Shown: positions 46,853 through 59,176 of the stretch, piece by piece
How positions within the stretch are numbered: position 1 is the first letter of the stretch
Layout: each line of letters starts with the position of its first letter
DNA from: Mycobacterium decipiens
GTDB lineage: Bacteria; Actinomycetota; Actinomycetes; Mycobacteriales; Mycobacteriaceae
DNA: 64,000 nucleotides
Assembly (NCBI RefSeq): GCF_963853665.1
Contig: NZ_OY970459.1
Span: forward strand, 186,001-250,000
Direction: 5' to 3'
Made by a program: the position numbers and the translations under genes
The notes under the pieces: model-generated
Told to the model about the DNA's origin: nothing
The model's database searches: none
What the model saw: only the letters and a program-made list of their open reading frames with translations

Positions 46853-48490
46853 ATGGCATCCGACTCGGTCATCAGCGGACAGGCCGCGGCGGCGCCCGGG
46901 GCGCGGCGGCGCGACGAAGCACCGGGCCCGCGCATCGCCGACCTGGTCGAGGTGGCGGCGACGCGGCTGCCCGAGGCCCCGGCACTCGTCGTCACCGCCG
47001 ATCGCATCCCGATCACCTATCGTGACCTGGTTCGTCTGGTCTATGACCTGGCCGGCCAGCTGACGCGTTCCGGCCTGCTACCGGGTGACCGGGTGGCGTT
47101 ACGCGCGGGCAGCAACGCCGAATTCGTGGTCGCCTTGCTAGCCGCGTCGCGAGCGGATCTGATCGTCGTCCCGCTGGATCCGGCCCTGCCCGTCAGCGAA
47201 CAGCGCGCTCGAAGCCAGGCCGCGGGAGCAAGGGTGGTGCTGATCGACGGTGACGGTCCGGGCGACGGGGGAGAGCCCACCCCCCGGTGGTGGCCGATCG
47301 CGGTGAACGTCGGCCTGGTCAGCGGTGCGCCGGACGGGGCCCTGTCGGTCCACCTGGACGCTGCCGGCGAACCGAACCCGGTCACGTCGTCGAGGCCCGA
47401 GGGACTCCGGCCCGACGATGCCATGATCATGTTCACCGGCGGGACGACGGGCCTGCCGAAGATGGTCCCCTGGACCCACGCAAACATCGCCAGCTCGGTC
47501 CGGGCCATCATCACCGGGTATCGGCTGGGCCCGCGGGACGCGACCGTCGCGGTGATGCCGCTGTACCACGGCCACGGCCTGATCGCGGCGTTGCTTGCCA
47601 CCCTGGCATCCGGCGGCGCGGTGCTGCTGCCCGCGCGCGGGCGGTTCTCCGCACACACATTCGCCGACGACATGGCTGCCGTCGGGGCCACCTGGTACAC
47701 CGCGGTGCCCACGATTCACCAGATCCTGTTGGAACGCGCTGGCGCCGAACCGTCCGCGGCCAACCGGGCCGCGCTTCGCTTCGTCCGCAGCTGCAGCGCG
47801 CCGCTCACTCCGGAAGTCGCGCTTGCGCTGCAGGCCGAGTTCTCGGCGCCGGTGGTGTGTGCTTTCGGCATGACCGAGGCCACCCATCAAGTGGCGACAA
47901 CACCCATTGAGGGTAACGGGCCGGACGAAAACCCAGCCGTGTCAAGCGGTCTCGTCGGCCGGTCGACGGGAGCGCAAATCCGGATCGTCGGGTCTGACGG
48001 GCTGCCGCTACCCGCGGGTGCGGTCGGGGAGGTTTGGCTGCGTGGCAGCACCGTGGTGCGGGGGTATCTCGGCGACCCGAAGATAACCGCCGCGAACTTC
48101 ACCGACGGTTGGCTGCGCACCGGTGATTTGGGGTCACTGTCGGCGGCCGGCGACCTGAGCATCCGCGGCCGCATCAAAGAACTCATCAACCGGGGCGGTG
48201 AGAAGATCTCGCCGGAGCGGGTCGAGGGCGTGTTGGCCACCCACCCAAACGTCATGGAGGCGGCCGTGTTCGGCGTCGCGCACCGGATCTACGGGGAGGC
48301 CGTCGCGGCGGTGATCGTGCCCCGCGAGTCCGCGCCGCCGACTCCCGAGGAGCTTGCGCAGTTCTGCCGGGAACGGTTGGCGGCCTTCGAGATCCCGGCC
48401 ACCTTCCAGGCGGCGAGCGCGCTGCCGCACACCGCGAAGGGCTCGCTCGATCGGCGCGCCGTGGCCGAGCGGTTCGGAAGGCAGGCGTGA
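46853..48490 (+). CDS. fadD7: Acyl-CoA synthetase FadD7 (oxalyl-CoA synthetase-like)
   Basis: A 545-residue class I adenylate-forming ligase. Motifs: MFTGGTTGLPKMVPWTH (P-loop), CAFGMTEATHQV, LRTGDLGSLSAAGDLSIRGR, and LPHTAKGSLDRR with the catalytic Lys. It resembles the oxalyl-CoA synthetases AAE3/Pcs60 of plants and yeast, and it matches Rv0119. With oxcA it would activate oxalate and decarboxylate it. ATG 46853 is placed 7 nt after GGAGGGCGGG; the longer frame runs back across the operator and is excluded. Confidence 0.92.
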   Translation: MASDSVISGQAAAAPGARRRDEAPGPRIADLVEVAATRLPEAPALVVTADRIPITYRDLVRLVYDLAGQLTRSGLLPGDRVALRAGSNAEFVVALLAASRADLIVVPLDPALPVSEQRARSQAAGARVVLIDGDGPGDGGEPTPRWWPIAVNVGLVSGAPDGALSVHLDAAGEPNPVTSSRPEGLRPDDAMIMFTGGTTGLPKMVPWTHANIASSVRAIITGYRLGPRDATVAVMPLYHGHGLIAALLATLASGGAVLLPARGRFSAHTFADDMAAVGATWYTAVPTIHQILLERAGAEPSAANRAALRFVRSCSAPLTPEVALALQAEFSAPVVCAFGMTEATHQVATTPIEGNGPDENPAVSSGLVGRSTGAQIRIVGSDGLPLPAGAVGEVWLRGSTVVRGYLGDPKITAANFTDGWLRTGDLGSLSAAGDLSIRGRIKELINRGGEKISPERVEGVLATHPNVMEAAVFGVAHRIYGEAVAAVIVPRESAPPTPEELAQFCRERLAAFEIPATFQAASALPHTAKGSLDRRAVAERFGRQA

Positions 48491-48509
48491 GGCACGACTT
48501 CTTGGACGA

Positions 48510-48698
48510 CTACCCGGATGCGATGGAGCCTCCCCAAGCGTGCGCAGTGGATTTCACCGTAAGTCCACGCGCTCGCCGGAGGCGGATGACGGCTAGCACC
48601 GCGGCCAGCGCCAGGCTCAGCCAGATCAGTCGCTGCCGCGCGGCCGCCCACACCGCACACATGATCGCCAGGACCGCTGCCAGCGGGCCGCAGCACAA
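48510..48698 (-). CDS. Possible small membrane protein (62 aa)
   Basis: In the 247-bp gap between fadD7 and fusA2 a minus-strand frame encodes two hydrophobic stretches (PLAAVLAIMCAVWAAA and LIWLSLALAAVLAVI) with a basic tail. The hydrophobic pattern is suggestive, but no ribosome-binding site is clear and no family is recognised. Confidence 0.3.
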   Translation of the reverse strand: MCCGPLAAVLAIMCAVWAAARQRLIWLSLALAAVLAVIRLRRARGLTVKSTAHAWGGSIASG

Positions 48699-48737
48699 TG
48701 ACGGAATGGTTGTGCTGGCACCGCCGCGGAGGTGCGG

Positions 48738-50900
48738 TTAGGAGGCCCCGGCCTTTACCCGGGCAGCGGCGGATTCCGGCATTGGCTCGTAGCGGGTAAA
48801 CGACCGGGTGAAGGATGCGGCCCCGTGCGCCAGTGAACGCAAGTCGATCGCGTACCGGGTCAGCTCGACCTGAGGCACTTCGGCTTTGACCACCGTGCGC
48901 TCATGCCCAGCGGCCTCGGTGCCCAGCACCCGACCGCGGCGGCCGGACAGGTCGCCCAACACCGCGCCGACGTAATCGTCGGGTACCAGTACCGAGATCT
49001 CGTCGATCGGCTCGAGCAGGATCACCCGCGTCGCGGCCGCCGCCTCCCGCAACGCCAGCGCACCGGCCATCTGAAAGGCGAAATCGGAAGAGTCGACGCT
49101 GTGGGCTTTGCCGTCGAGCAGGGTAACCCGGATGTCGACCACCGGGTACCCGGCGTGCACCCCCTTTTCCATCTGCGCGCGAACGCCCTTTTCCACGCTG
49201 GGGATGAAGTTGCGTGGCACCGCTCCGCCGACCACCTTGTCGACGAACTCGAACCCGGAGCCCTCCGGCAGCGGCTCCACCTCGATGTCGCACACCCCGT
49301 ACTGGCCGTGTCCGCCGGACTGTTTGATGTGGCGGCCATGGCCTTTCGCGTTGCCGGCGAAGGTTTCCCGCAGCGGTACCCGCAGCTCGATCGTGTCCAC
49401 GGTGACGCCGTACCGGTTGGCTAGCGCATCGAGGACGACGCCGGCATGGGCCTCGCCCATGCACCAGAGCACGATCTGATGCGTCTCTTGATTCTGCTCG
49501 ATCCGAAGTGTGGGGTCTTCGGCGGCCAACCGACCCAACCCGACCGACAGCTTGTCTTCGTCGGTCTTGGCATGCGCCGCAATGGCGATCGGCAGCAGCG
49601 GCTCGGGCATGGTCCAGGGTTTGAGCACGAGGGGCTCGGACTTTCCCGAGAGGGTGTCCCCGGTTTCGGCCCGGCTCAGCTTGCCGATCGCGCAGATGTC
49701 GCCGGCCGCCACGGCCGCGGCGGGGCGTTGCTGCTTGCCGAGCGGGAAGGACAGGACGCCGATGCGTTCGTCTTCGTCGTGGTCCGGGTGCGTGCTGACG
49801 GCCCCGCCGCCATTGCCGTTCGCCGCCCCGAAAAAGGATGCGAAATGGCCCGACACGTGAACGGTGGCGTCGGGCGTGATGGTCCCGGAAAACACCCGGA
49901 CCAGGCTGACCCGGCCGACATACGGGTCCGACGTCGTCTTCACCACCTCGGCGAGCAACGGCGCGTCATTGTCACAGGCCAGCTCCGCATGCGGGGCGCC
50001 CTGCGGGGTAAAGACCTCCGGCAGCGGGTGTTCCATCGGGGAGGGAAAGCCGCGGGTGGCGACCTCGAGCAATTCCAGGGTGCCCACGCCGGTGCTGCTG
50101 CACACCGGAATCACCGGGAAGAACGAGCCCCGGGCAACTGCCTTTTCCAGATCCTGGATCAGCACCGACTCGTCGATCGCATCGCCGCCCAGGTAGCGCT
50201 CCATCAAGGACTCGTCCTCGGATTCCTCGATGATTCCTTCGATCAGGGTGCCGCGTGCTTCTTCGATCCGGTCGGCGTCCGACTGGTCCGGGGTGCTCGT
50301 GGTCCGGTTGCCGTCGGCGTACTCGTACTGCGTCTGGGACAGCAATCCGATCAGGCCGTTACCGGTCGGCAGGTAGAGCGGTAAAACCTTGTCGCCGAAT
50401 GCGTCTTGCGCCGCGGCCAGCGCCTCCTCGTAGTTCGCCCGGGCGTGGTCCAGCTTGGTGACGATCACCGCGCGGGGCATGCCGACCTGGCTGCATTCCT
50501 GCCAGAGAGACTTGGTCGGCTCGTCGACACCCTCGTTGGCCGCGATCACGAACAGCGCGCAATCGGCGGCTCGCAACCCGGCCCGCAGCTCACCCACGAA
50601 GTCGGCGTACCCGGGGGTGTCCACGAGGTTGACCTTGATGTTGTCGTACGCAAGCGAGGCGACCGCAAGGCCCACCGAGCGCTGTTGCCGGATCTCCGCC
50701 TCGTCGAAGTCGCAGACCGTGGTGCCGTCGGTGACCGAACCCGGCCTGGACAAGACTCCGGCCGCGACCAGGAGGGCCTCGACGAGGGTGGTCTTTCCGC
50801 CTCCGGAGGGCCCCACCAACACCACGTTGCGAACGGTGTCGGGTCCGTCCGCGGTGGGAGCGGCTCCCGCGCCCTGGGAAGCATTCGCTCTGTCGGCCAT
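48738..50900 (-). CDS. fusA2: Elongation factor G-like protein FusA2
   Basis: A 720-residue EF-G paralogue. The G domain has GPSGGGKTTL (P-loop), VDTPGYADF (G3) and TKLDH (G4, with Thr instead of the usual Asn), followed by domains II to V including LREPIDEISVL-like EF-G C-terminal features (ILLEPIDEISVLVPDDYVG). It matches Rv0120c. Such EF-G2 paralogues do not replace EF-G in ordinary translocation, and their role is unsettled. ATG 50900 follows GGAGG by 7 nt; upstream codons are excluded. It is followed convergently by nothing essential and preceded by the PPOX gene. Confidence 0.93.
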   Translation of the reverse strand: MADRANASQGAGAAPTADGPDTVRNVVLVGPSGGGKTTLVEALLVAAGVLSRPGSVTDGTTVCDFDEAEIRQQRSVGLAVASLAYDNIKVNLVDTPGYADFVGELRAGLRAADCALFVIAANEGVDEPTKSLWQECSQVGMPRAVIVTKLDHARANYEEALAAAQDAFGDKVLPLYLPTGNGLIGLLSQTQYEYADGNRTTSTPDQSDADRIEEARGTLIEGIIEESEDESLMERYLGGDAIDESVLIQDLEKAVARGSFFPVIPVCSSTGVGTLELLEVATRGFPSPMEHPLPEVFTPQGAPHAELACDNDAPLLAEVVKTTSDPYVGRVSLVRVFSGTITPDATVHVSGHFASFFGAANGNGGGAVSTHPDHDEDERIGVLSFPLGKQQRPAAAVAAGDICAIGKLSRAETGDTLSGKSEPLVLKPWTMPEPLLPIAIAAHAKTDEDKLSVGLGRLAAEDPTLRIEQNQETHQIVLWCMGEAHAGVVLDALANRYGVTVDTIELRVPLRETFAGNAKGHGRHIKQSGGHGQYGVCDIEVEPLPEGSGFEFVDKVVGGAVPRNFIPSVEKGVRAQMEKGVHAGYPVVDIRVTLLDGKAHSVDSSDFAFQMAGALALREAAAATRVILLEPIDEISVLVPDDYVGAVLGDLSGRRGRVLGTEAAGHERTVVKAEVPQVELTRYAIDLRSLAHGAASFTRSFTRYEPMPESAAARVKAGAS

Positions 50901-51108
50901 GACATTCCTCCAGTTCTCCGGGGTCGGTTCGCGCGGTGTGTCCCAGACCACAGGACGCAGTAAGCAACTTTTCCCCCAACTGCCGCCCAACACAAGGGTT
51001 GGGCTGTCCCGTGCGGATCCGCCGGTGGTCGTTGCGCGACGCAGCCAAGGTGCACCGCCCCAGCCACACCGATATCGCACGCGCTACCGGTGTGGCGGCT
51101 GGGTCTGG

Positions 51109-51543
51109 TCAGGCGTGCCAGCTGGACCAGCGGTGCACGGTGATCGCGATCACCGGGCCGTTTAACGGAACCGATTGGTACTGAGCGTATTTAGCACGCA
51201 GCAGTCGGTATCCGGTGTACATCACCTCGTCGTCACGGTGAATCGCGGCGATCCCGTCGGCCCGGACCCACCACAACCGCGTCCAATCGTCGGTGTAGCC
51301 ATCGACCAGCACGCTGGCCACTGAATTGCTCTCGATGTTGGTGAGGCGGCGCAGCCGTTGCGTCGTTTTCGGCTTGGCGTCGACGGCGGTGTAGACAACA
51401 ACTTCGCCGGCCCGGGCCGCCGGGCCGGCAGCGCCGACCGCGAACACCACTGGCACCAGGTGGGGTCTTCCGTCGGGTGTGATCGTCGCCAGCCGCGCCA
51501 CCGGGGACTGGGCGAACCGGGCCTTCGGGTCGAATTCCCCCAC
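51109..51543 (-). CDS. PPOX-class F420-dependent oxidoreductase (Rv0121c)
   Basis: A 144-residue split-barrel flavin/deazaflavin-binding protein, same length as Rv0121c. The N-terminus (FDPKARFAQSPVARLATI, then GRPHLVPVVFAV) and the later TAVDAKPKTTQRLRRL with SNSVASVLVDGY are typical of mycobacterial PPOX-type proteins that use coenzyme F420. It reduces an unknown small substrate in the cytosol. It is divergent from the SnoaL-like gene, 34 bp apart. Confidence 0.9.
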   Translation of the reverse strand: MGEFDPKARFAQSPVARLATITPDGRPHLVPVVFAVGAAGPAARAGEVVVYTAVDAKPKTTQRLRRLTNIESNSVASVLVDGYTDDWTRLWWVRADGIAAIHRDDEVMYTGYRLLRAKYAQYQSVPLNGPVIAITVHRWSSWHA

Positions 51544-51577
51544 CCGGTCAGCTTAAGACCCGAGCTAGGTTGGGCTC

Positions 51578-52048
51578 ATGCTGGCGGAGACGCAGATCAC
51601 CAACCTCCTCTATCGGTATGCCGAATGCATCGACACCGGCGATCTGGCGGGCGCCGCGGCGCTGTTCGAGCACGCCCGCATCAGGGTTGGCGGTCGCGGC
51701 GGTGACCAAGACACGATCGATGCGGCCGGGTTGCTGGGGATTTGGCGGTCGTTGATCGTGCTCTATCCGGATGGGACGCCGAGAACCAAGCACCTCGTCA
51801 GCAATCCGATCATCGAGGTCGATAACGACGGTGCGACGGCTCGCTGCCGTAGCTATTACACGGTGCTGCAGCAGACCGAAGAGTTTGGGCTGCAAACGAT
51901 CGTCGCGGGGCGTTACCACGACCACTTCGTGTGCGTCGACGGTCAATGGCGCTACTCCTACCGCGACCTCACCCTCATCGACATGGTCGGCGATGTCAGC
52001 CACCATCTGACCCATCCCGTCGCGCGGCCCAGCTCGGAACGCGGGTGA
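51578..52048 (+). CDS. SnoaL-like / NTF2-fold protein
   Basis: A 156-residue NTF2-like protein. The first helix segment (QITNLLYRYAECIDTGDLAGAAALFEHA) and the later HLVSNPIIEVDNDGATARCRSYYTVL and GRYHDHFV are characteristic of SnoaL_4-type small cyclases, isomerases and binding proteins. It could carry an active-site acid in the cavity, but which substrate it acts on is unknown. It occupies the place of Rv0122-Rv0124 in M. tuberculosis, including PE_PGRS2, which is missing here. Confidence 0.85.
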   Translation: MLAETQITNLLYRYAECIDTGDLAGAAALFEHARIRVGGRGGDQDTIDAAGLLGIWRSLIVLYPDGTPRTKHLVSNPIIEVDNDGATARCRSYYTVLQQTEEFGLQTIVAGRYHDHFVCVDGQWRYSYRDLTLIDMVGDVSHHLTHPVARPSSERG

Positions 52049-52178
52049 TCCACGCAGGTCTGGGACCCGACCATCCGCTGAGCTGGCTATCTGGACTACG
52101 TTGGTGTAAGAAATTCCTGCCGCCCGGACCTAAAGGCTGGGACAATTCTGTTAAATACCCGATGCAGGAGGTAACGGG

Positions 52179-53246
52179 ATGAGCAAATTGCGCCGCCGCC
52201 CACTCAGGTGGTCATGGTTATTGAGCGTGCTGACTGTCATCGGTCTGGGCCTGGCGACGGCGCCGGCGCACGCGGCGCCGTCCACATTGGCGCAGGATCG
52301 GTTCGCCGAATTCCCGGCGCTGCCCCTCGACCCGTCGGCGATGGTCGCCCAGGTGGGTCCGCAGGTGGTCAACATCAACACCAAACTGGGCTACAACAAC
52401 GCCGTGGGAGCCGGGACCGGCATTGTCATCGACCCCAACGGCGTCGTGCTGACGAATAACCACGTGATCTCGGGCGCCACCGATATCAATGCGTTCAGCG
52501 TCGGCTCCGGCCAAACCTACGGCGTCGACGTGGTCGGCTACGACCGCACCCAGGATGTCGCGGTGCTGCAGCTGCGCGGTGCCGGTGGCCTCCCGTCCGC
52601 GGCGATTGGTGGCGGGGTCGCGGTTGGCGAGCCCGTCGTCGCGATGGGCAACAGCGGTGGGCAGGGTGGAACGCCGCGTGCGGTGCCCGGCCGGGTGGTC
52701 GCGCTCGGCCAAACCGTCCAGGCGTCCGACTCCCTGACCGGTGCGGAGGAGACGCTGAACGGGTTGATCCAGTTCGATGCCCCGATCCAACCCGGTGATT
52801 CGGGCGGGCCCGTTGTCAACGGCATAGGGCAGGTGGTCGGCATGAACACGGCCGCGTCCGACAACTTCCAGCTGTCCCAGGGCGGGCAGGGCTTTGCCAT
52901 CCCGATCGGCCAGGCGATGGCGATCGCAGGGCAGATTCGATCGGGCGGCGGGTCGCCCACCGTGCACATCGGGCCGACAGCCTTCCTCGGCTTGGGTGTT
53001 GTCGACAACAACGGCAACGGCGCACGGGTCCAACGCGTGGTCGGCAGCGCTCCGGCGGCCAGTCTCGGGATCGCCAACGGCGACGTGGTCACGTCAGTCG
53101 ACGGCGTTCCGATCAACTCGGCCACCGCGATGGCGGATGCGCTCAACGGCCATCATCCCGGCGATGTCATCTCGGTGACCTGGCAAACCAAGTCGGGCGG
53201 CACGCGCACGGAGAAGGTGACATTGGCGGAGGGACCCCCGGCCTGA
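52179..53246 (+). CDS. pepA: Secreted HtrA-like serine protease PepA
   Basis: A 355-residue exported trypsin-like protease, equal in length to Rv0125. A signal peptide ends near APAHAAPS. The catalytic triad is visible: His in VLTNNHVISGA, Asp in YDRTQDVAVLQL, Ser in QPGDSGGPVVNG. A PDZ domain covers about residues 260-350 (FLGLGVVDNNGNG, AASLGIANGDVVTSVDG). A very strong GCAGGAGGTAAC ribosome-binding site precedes ATG 52179. It acts outside the cytoplasmic membrane, probably in protein quality control, and is a known antigen in M. tuberculosis (Mtb32A). Confidence 0.95.
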   Translation: MSKLRRRPLRWSWLLSVLTVIGLGLATAPAHAAPSTLAQDRFAEFPALPLDPSAMVAQVGPQVVNINTKLGYNNAVGAGTGIVIDPNGVVLTNNHVISGATDINAFSVGSGQTYGVDVVGYDRTQDVAVLQLRGAGGLPSAAIGGGVAVGEPVVAMGNSGGQGGTPRAVPGRVVALGQTVQASDSLTGAEETLNGLIQFDAPIQPGDSGGPVVNGIGQVVGMNTAASDNFQLSQGGQGFAIPIGQAMAIAGQIRSGGGSPTVHIGPTAFLGLGVVDNNGNGARVQRVVGSAPAASLGIANGDVVTSVDGVPINSATAMADALNGHHPGDVISVTWQTKSGGTRTEKVTLAEGPPA

Positions 53247-53353
53247 CCTCGCGGCGGATACCACCGCCGGCCAGCCAATTCGTCTGGCGCCGGCCGTGAT
53301 TGCCGCGTGACGCCCCGAGTTCGGCCTCGGGTACGCGTGGCATCGTGGACTCA

Positions 53354-55126
<1,773 letters not shown>

Positions 55127-55129
<3 letters not shown>

Positions 55130-55312
55130 CCCGCGCCGGCGACGATGCAGCGCGAAGCGATGAGGAGGAGCGGCGCATATGACTCGCGGCGACGATGCAG
55201 CGCGAAGCGATGAGGAGGAGCGGCGCATATGACTCGCGGCGACGATGCAGCGCGAAGCGATGAGGTGGGGGTACCTCCCAGCCGCGAAGCGGAGAGGGGG
55301 AGAGCGGCGCCT
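55127..55312 (+). repeat. MIRU-type tandem repeat between treS and mak (50-bp unit)
   Basis: The unit beginning GACGATGCAGCGCGAAGCGA recurs at 55141, 55191 and 55241, a period of exactly 50 bp; the first two units are identical apart from the lead-in, and the third is broken after TGAGG by a different repeat (GGGGGTACCTCCC). Each unit carries stop TGA, AGGAGGAG and an ATG, so it offers chained ribosome-binding sites from treS to mak. M. tuberculosis has the MIRU02/VNTR154 locus with a 53-bp unit at this same junction. Confidence 0.85.
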
Positions 55313-56686
55313 ATGAATCCTTCGGACACGCTGCCGGCCAAGCTGCCATGGTCGGACTGGCTTCCGCAGCAACGTTGGTATGCCGGGCGCAACCGTGAGC
55401 TGGCCGCCGCCGGGCCAGGCCTAGTCGTTCCGCTGCGCGACGACCTCGACCTGGCGCTAGTCGACGTCGCCTACACCGATGGTGCGTCCGAGCGCTACCA
55501 GGTGATCGTCGGGTGGGATTCCGAGCCGGTGTCCGAATACACCACGAAGGCCACCATCGGCGAGGCCGACGGTCGCACCGGCTTCGACGCCCTGTACGAC
55601 GTCGCCGCGCCCCAGTTTCTGCTGTCGCTGATCGCCTCGTCCGCCGTCCGTGGCTCGTCCCCCAGTACGGTGACCTTCGCCGGGGAGCCCGGCGTAGAGC
55701 TGCCCCTCGACGGGGCACCGCGAGTTTCAGATGCCGAGCAGAGCAATACCAGCGTGATTTTCGATCGCCGGGCGATCCTCAAGGTGTTCCGTCGGGTCAG
55801 CACCGGGATCAACCCTGACATCGAACTTAACCGCGTGCTCGCCCGCGCCGGTAACCCGCACGTGGCCCGGCTGCTCGGCGCCTACGAAATAGCCATGCCG
55901 GCGCCCGATGTTTCGCCAGCCGATGGCACGGCTTGCTCCCTGGGCATGGCGACCGACTATGAGGCGAATGCGGCCGAAGGCTGGGCGATGGCCACCGCCA
56001 GCGTTCGTGACCTCTTCGCCGAGGGCGACCTGTATGCCCACGAAGTCGGCGGCGACTTCGCCGGCGAGTCCTATCGCCTCGGTGAGGCCGTTGCGTCCGT
56101 GCACGCCACGCTGGCCGACAGCCTGGGGACCACGCAGGCAACGTTCCCGGTCGACCGCATGCTGGCGCGGCTGTCGTCGACCGTGGCGGTGGTGCCCGCG
56201 CTCAAGGAGTACGCGGCAACGCTCGAACAGCAGTTCCAGAAGCTCGCGGCCGAAGCGATCTCCGTCCAGCGGGTGCACGGTGACCTGCACCTGGGACAGG
56301 TGCTGCGTACCCCGGAAACCTGGCTGCTGATCGACTTTGAAGGCGAGCCGGGCCAGCCCCTGGATGAACGGCGGGCGCCCGACTCGCCGTTGCGCGACGT
56401 GGCCGGCGTGTTGCGTTCCTTCGAGTACGCGGCCTACGGGCCGCTGGTGGACCAGGCCGCCGACAAACAACTTGCCGCTCGCGCCCGGGAATGGGTCGAG
56501 CGCAACCGCGCCGCGTTCTGTGACGGCTACGCGGCCGCGTCGGGAATCGACCCGCGAGATTCGGCGCTGCTGCTGGGCGCCTACGAACTCGACAAGGCGG
56601 TCTATGAGACGGGCTATGAGGCACGGCACCGGCCCGGATGGCTGCCGATTCCGCTGCGATCGATCGCGCGGCTCACTGCCGGCTAG
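55313..56686 (+). CDS. mak: Maltokinase Mak (Pep2)
   Basis: A 457-residue maltokinase (Rv0127) that uses ATP to make maltose 1-phosphate, the donor for GlgE. The N-terminal cap ([19 protein letters not shown]) is specific to this group; the kinase core has [14 protein letters not shown] with the catalytic Asp and [10 protein letters not shown] with the metal Asp. ATG 55313 lies after the repeat tract, within a GAGAGCGG context; the upstream frame is repeat-derived and excluded. Its neighbour treS supplies maltose. Confidence 0.95.
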   Translation: MNPSDTLPAKLPWSDWLPQQRWYAGRNRELAAAGPGLVVPLRDDLDLALVDVAYTDGASERYQVIVGWDSEPVSEYTTKATIGEADGRTGFDALYDVAAPQFLLSLIASSAVRGSSPSTVTFAGEPGVELPLDGAPRVSDAEQSNTSVIFDRRAILKVFRRVSTGINPDIELNRVLARAGNPHVARLLGAYEIAMPAPDVSPADGTACSLGMATDYEANAAEGWAMATASVRDLFAEGDLYAHEVGGDFAGESYRLGEAVASVHATLADSLGTTQATFPVDRMLARLSSTVAVVPALKEYAATLEQQFQKLAAEAISVQRVHGDLHLGQVLRTPETWLLIDFEGEPGQPLDERRAPDSPLRDVAGVLRSFEYAAYGPLVDQAADKQLAARAREWVERNRAAFCDGYAAASGIDPRDSALLLGAYELDKAVYETGYEARHRPGWLPIPLRSIARLTAG

Positions 56687-56802
56687 GTCAATTGGTCGGG
56701 CTCAGCAACGGGCCGTTTGGGCGCCGCTTGGTCGCCCGGCTGGCGGGTTTGCCCGCATGGTCGTCCCCTGCACGCGCCGCAGGTATCTGGAAGCATGGCC
56801 GG

Positions 56803-57507
56803 GTGGCAAGAGACGACATTTCCAACATTTTCGACAGCGAAGCCCGATTGTCCTGGGTGCTGGCGGTGCTGGCCGGGGTGCTCGGGGCTACCGCCTATAC
56901 CCACTCAGCCGGATATTTCGTGACATTTATGACCGGCAACGCACAACGGGCCGTACTGGGAGTCTTCCGCGAGGACGCGTGGCTATCGATCACAGCGGCG
57001 CTGCTCATGCTGTGCTTCGTGCTCGGCGTAGTGGTGGCTTCGGTGTGCAGGCGGCATTTGTGGGTGGACCATCCGCACGGCCCGACCGTGCTGACCACGT
57101 TCAGTCTGGTGGGCGCCACCGCGCTCGACATCCTGATTGGTGGCTGGGAAGACACCCAGCTCGATTTCCTGCCAATTCTGCTCGTCGTCTTCGGCATTGG
57201 CGCGTTGAACACATCGTTTGTCAAGGATGGCGAGGTGTCGGTCCCGTTGAGTTACGTAACCGGCACGCTGGTCAAGATGGGCCAGGGCATTGAACGCCAC
57301 ATTGCCGGTCGACGCGCCGGTGGCAACGCCGCGGACTGGCTCGGCTATTTTCTGCTTTTCGCCAGCTTTAGCGCCGGGGCCGCAGTCGGTGGCATCATCA
57401 GCCTGGTTGTCAGCGGTACCCAGATGCTGGCGGCCGCCGCCGTCGTGTGCGCGGTGACGACCGGCTACACCTACTTCCACTCCGACCGCCGAGCCCTGTT
57501 GAAGTAG
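56803..57507 (+). CDS. DUF1275 (YoaK-like) membrane protein
   Basis: A 234-residue protein with six hydrophobic segments. FVTFMTGNAQR, LDFLPILLVVFGIGALNTSF and SYVTGTLVKMGQGIER are hallmarks of DUF1275/YoaK, a widespread family of unknown function. GTG 56803 (VARDDISNIF) is preferred; the longer frame has Arg/Pro-rich, non-protein-like codons. It stands where M. tuberculosis has Rv0128, but I cannot state that they are orthologous. A strong hairpin follows, shared with fbpC. Confidence 0.82.
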   Translation: MARDDISNIFDSEARLSWVLAVLAGVLGATAYTHSAGYFVTFMTGNAQRAVLGVFREDAWLSITAALLMLCFVLGVVVASVCRRHLWVDHPHGPTVLTTFSLVGATALDILIGGWEDTQLDFLPILLVVFGIGALNTSFVKDGEVSVPLSYVTGTLVKMGQGIERHIAGRRAGGNAADWLGYFLLFASFSAGAAVGGIISLVVSGTQMLAAAAVVCAVTTGYTYFHSDRRALLK

Positions 57508-57522
57508 CGGCACCACCAACGA

Positions 57523-57562
57523 ACATCGGCAGCAGCGCTGGCCGTTGCGCTGCTGCCGATGT
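57523..57562. terminator. Bidirectional hairpin terminator
   Basis: ACATCGGCAGCAGCGC (57523-57538) and GCGCTGCTGCCGATGT (57547-57562) form a perfect 16-bp stem with an 8-nt loop. It lies between the convergent DUF1275 and fbpC genes. No U-tract follows, as is common in mycobacterial intrinsic terminators. Confidence 0.85.
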
Positions 57563-57585
57563 CGACTAGGTATTGCCGGGGCGGC

Positions 57586-58596
<1,011 letters not shown>

Positions 58597-58719
58597 TCAT
58601 CTGCCGCTAGTCGCGGTCGAAATGTGTTCTGGGCGAGTGAAACACAGGCGAAGGCGCAAATCGTCCGGCGCGCCCGGAGCGCAACGTCGCGGTTGGCTAA
58701 CGATTGAGAGTCGGCCCGT

Positions 58720-59139
58720 TTACTCAACCTCATGCAGGACGACCGTCGGCAGGGCGCCGTTGGTTACGGTTGCGGCCGTCGTGTCCCACGGGATGTGGCT
58801 GTGACCGAATACCAGTACGTCACTGTGCGGGTAGAGCCGCGACACTCGCGTCTGGCGCCCGGCCGCCGCGCCCGCCTCGTGGACCACGGTGAAGCGCAGT
58901 CCGACGAACACCGCGTCCGCACGTGCCGGCAATCGTGAGCGCAACCGCGGCCCGTCGTTGTTTCCCCAGCACGCGAGCGACCGCGCGGCCCTGGCCTGGC
59001 GCTCGTCGAGCAACTCCAGCGAAACCCAGTCGCCGGCGTGCACGACGACATCGGCCCGCTCGACTTCGTCCCACACCTGTTCGGACAGGTCGGGTGCGCG
59101 CGTTGGGACATGGGTATCGGCGATCAGCAGTAGCCGCAC
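58720..59139 (-). CDS. YfcE/MJ0936-type metallophosphoesterase
   Basis: A 139-residue calcineurin-like phosphodiesterase. The metal motifs are in order: ADTHVPTRA (DxH), HAGDWVS (GD), WGNNDG (GNND) and VFGHSHIPW (GHSH). Such small enzymes cleave phosphodiesters, often tested with bis-p-nitrophenyl phosphate or 2',3'-cyclic nucleotides; the true substrate is unknown. GTG 59139 (VRLLLIADTH) was chosen because the domain begins there and the longer frame overlaps htdZ. M. tuberculosis has only a short gap at this place, so it appears to have lost this gene. Confidence 0.85.
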   Translation of the reverse strand: MRLLLIADTHVPTRAPDLSEQVWDEVERADVVVHAGDWVSLELLDERQARAARSLACWGNNDGPRLRSRLPARADAVFVGLRFTVVHEAGAAAGRQTRVSRLYPHSDVLVFGHSHIPWDTTAATVTNGALPTVVLHEVE

Positions 59140-59176
59140 AGGTTTTATGCTTACCCCGAGCAGAGGAGAGAATGCC

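Noticed and set aside
48528..48560. Possible third copy of the GGGGGTRCCTCCC repeat near the fadD7 end
   Set aside because: Only a short CCTCCCC stretch matches; the rest differs.
49446..50384. 312-codon plus-strand frame inside fusA2
   Set aside because: Antisense shadow of the conserved EF-G domains; no ribosome-binding site and no family.
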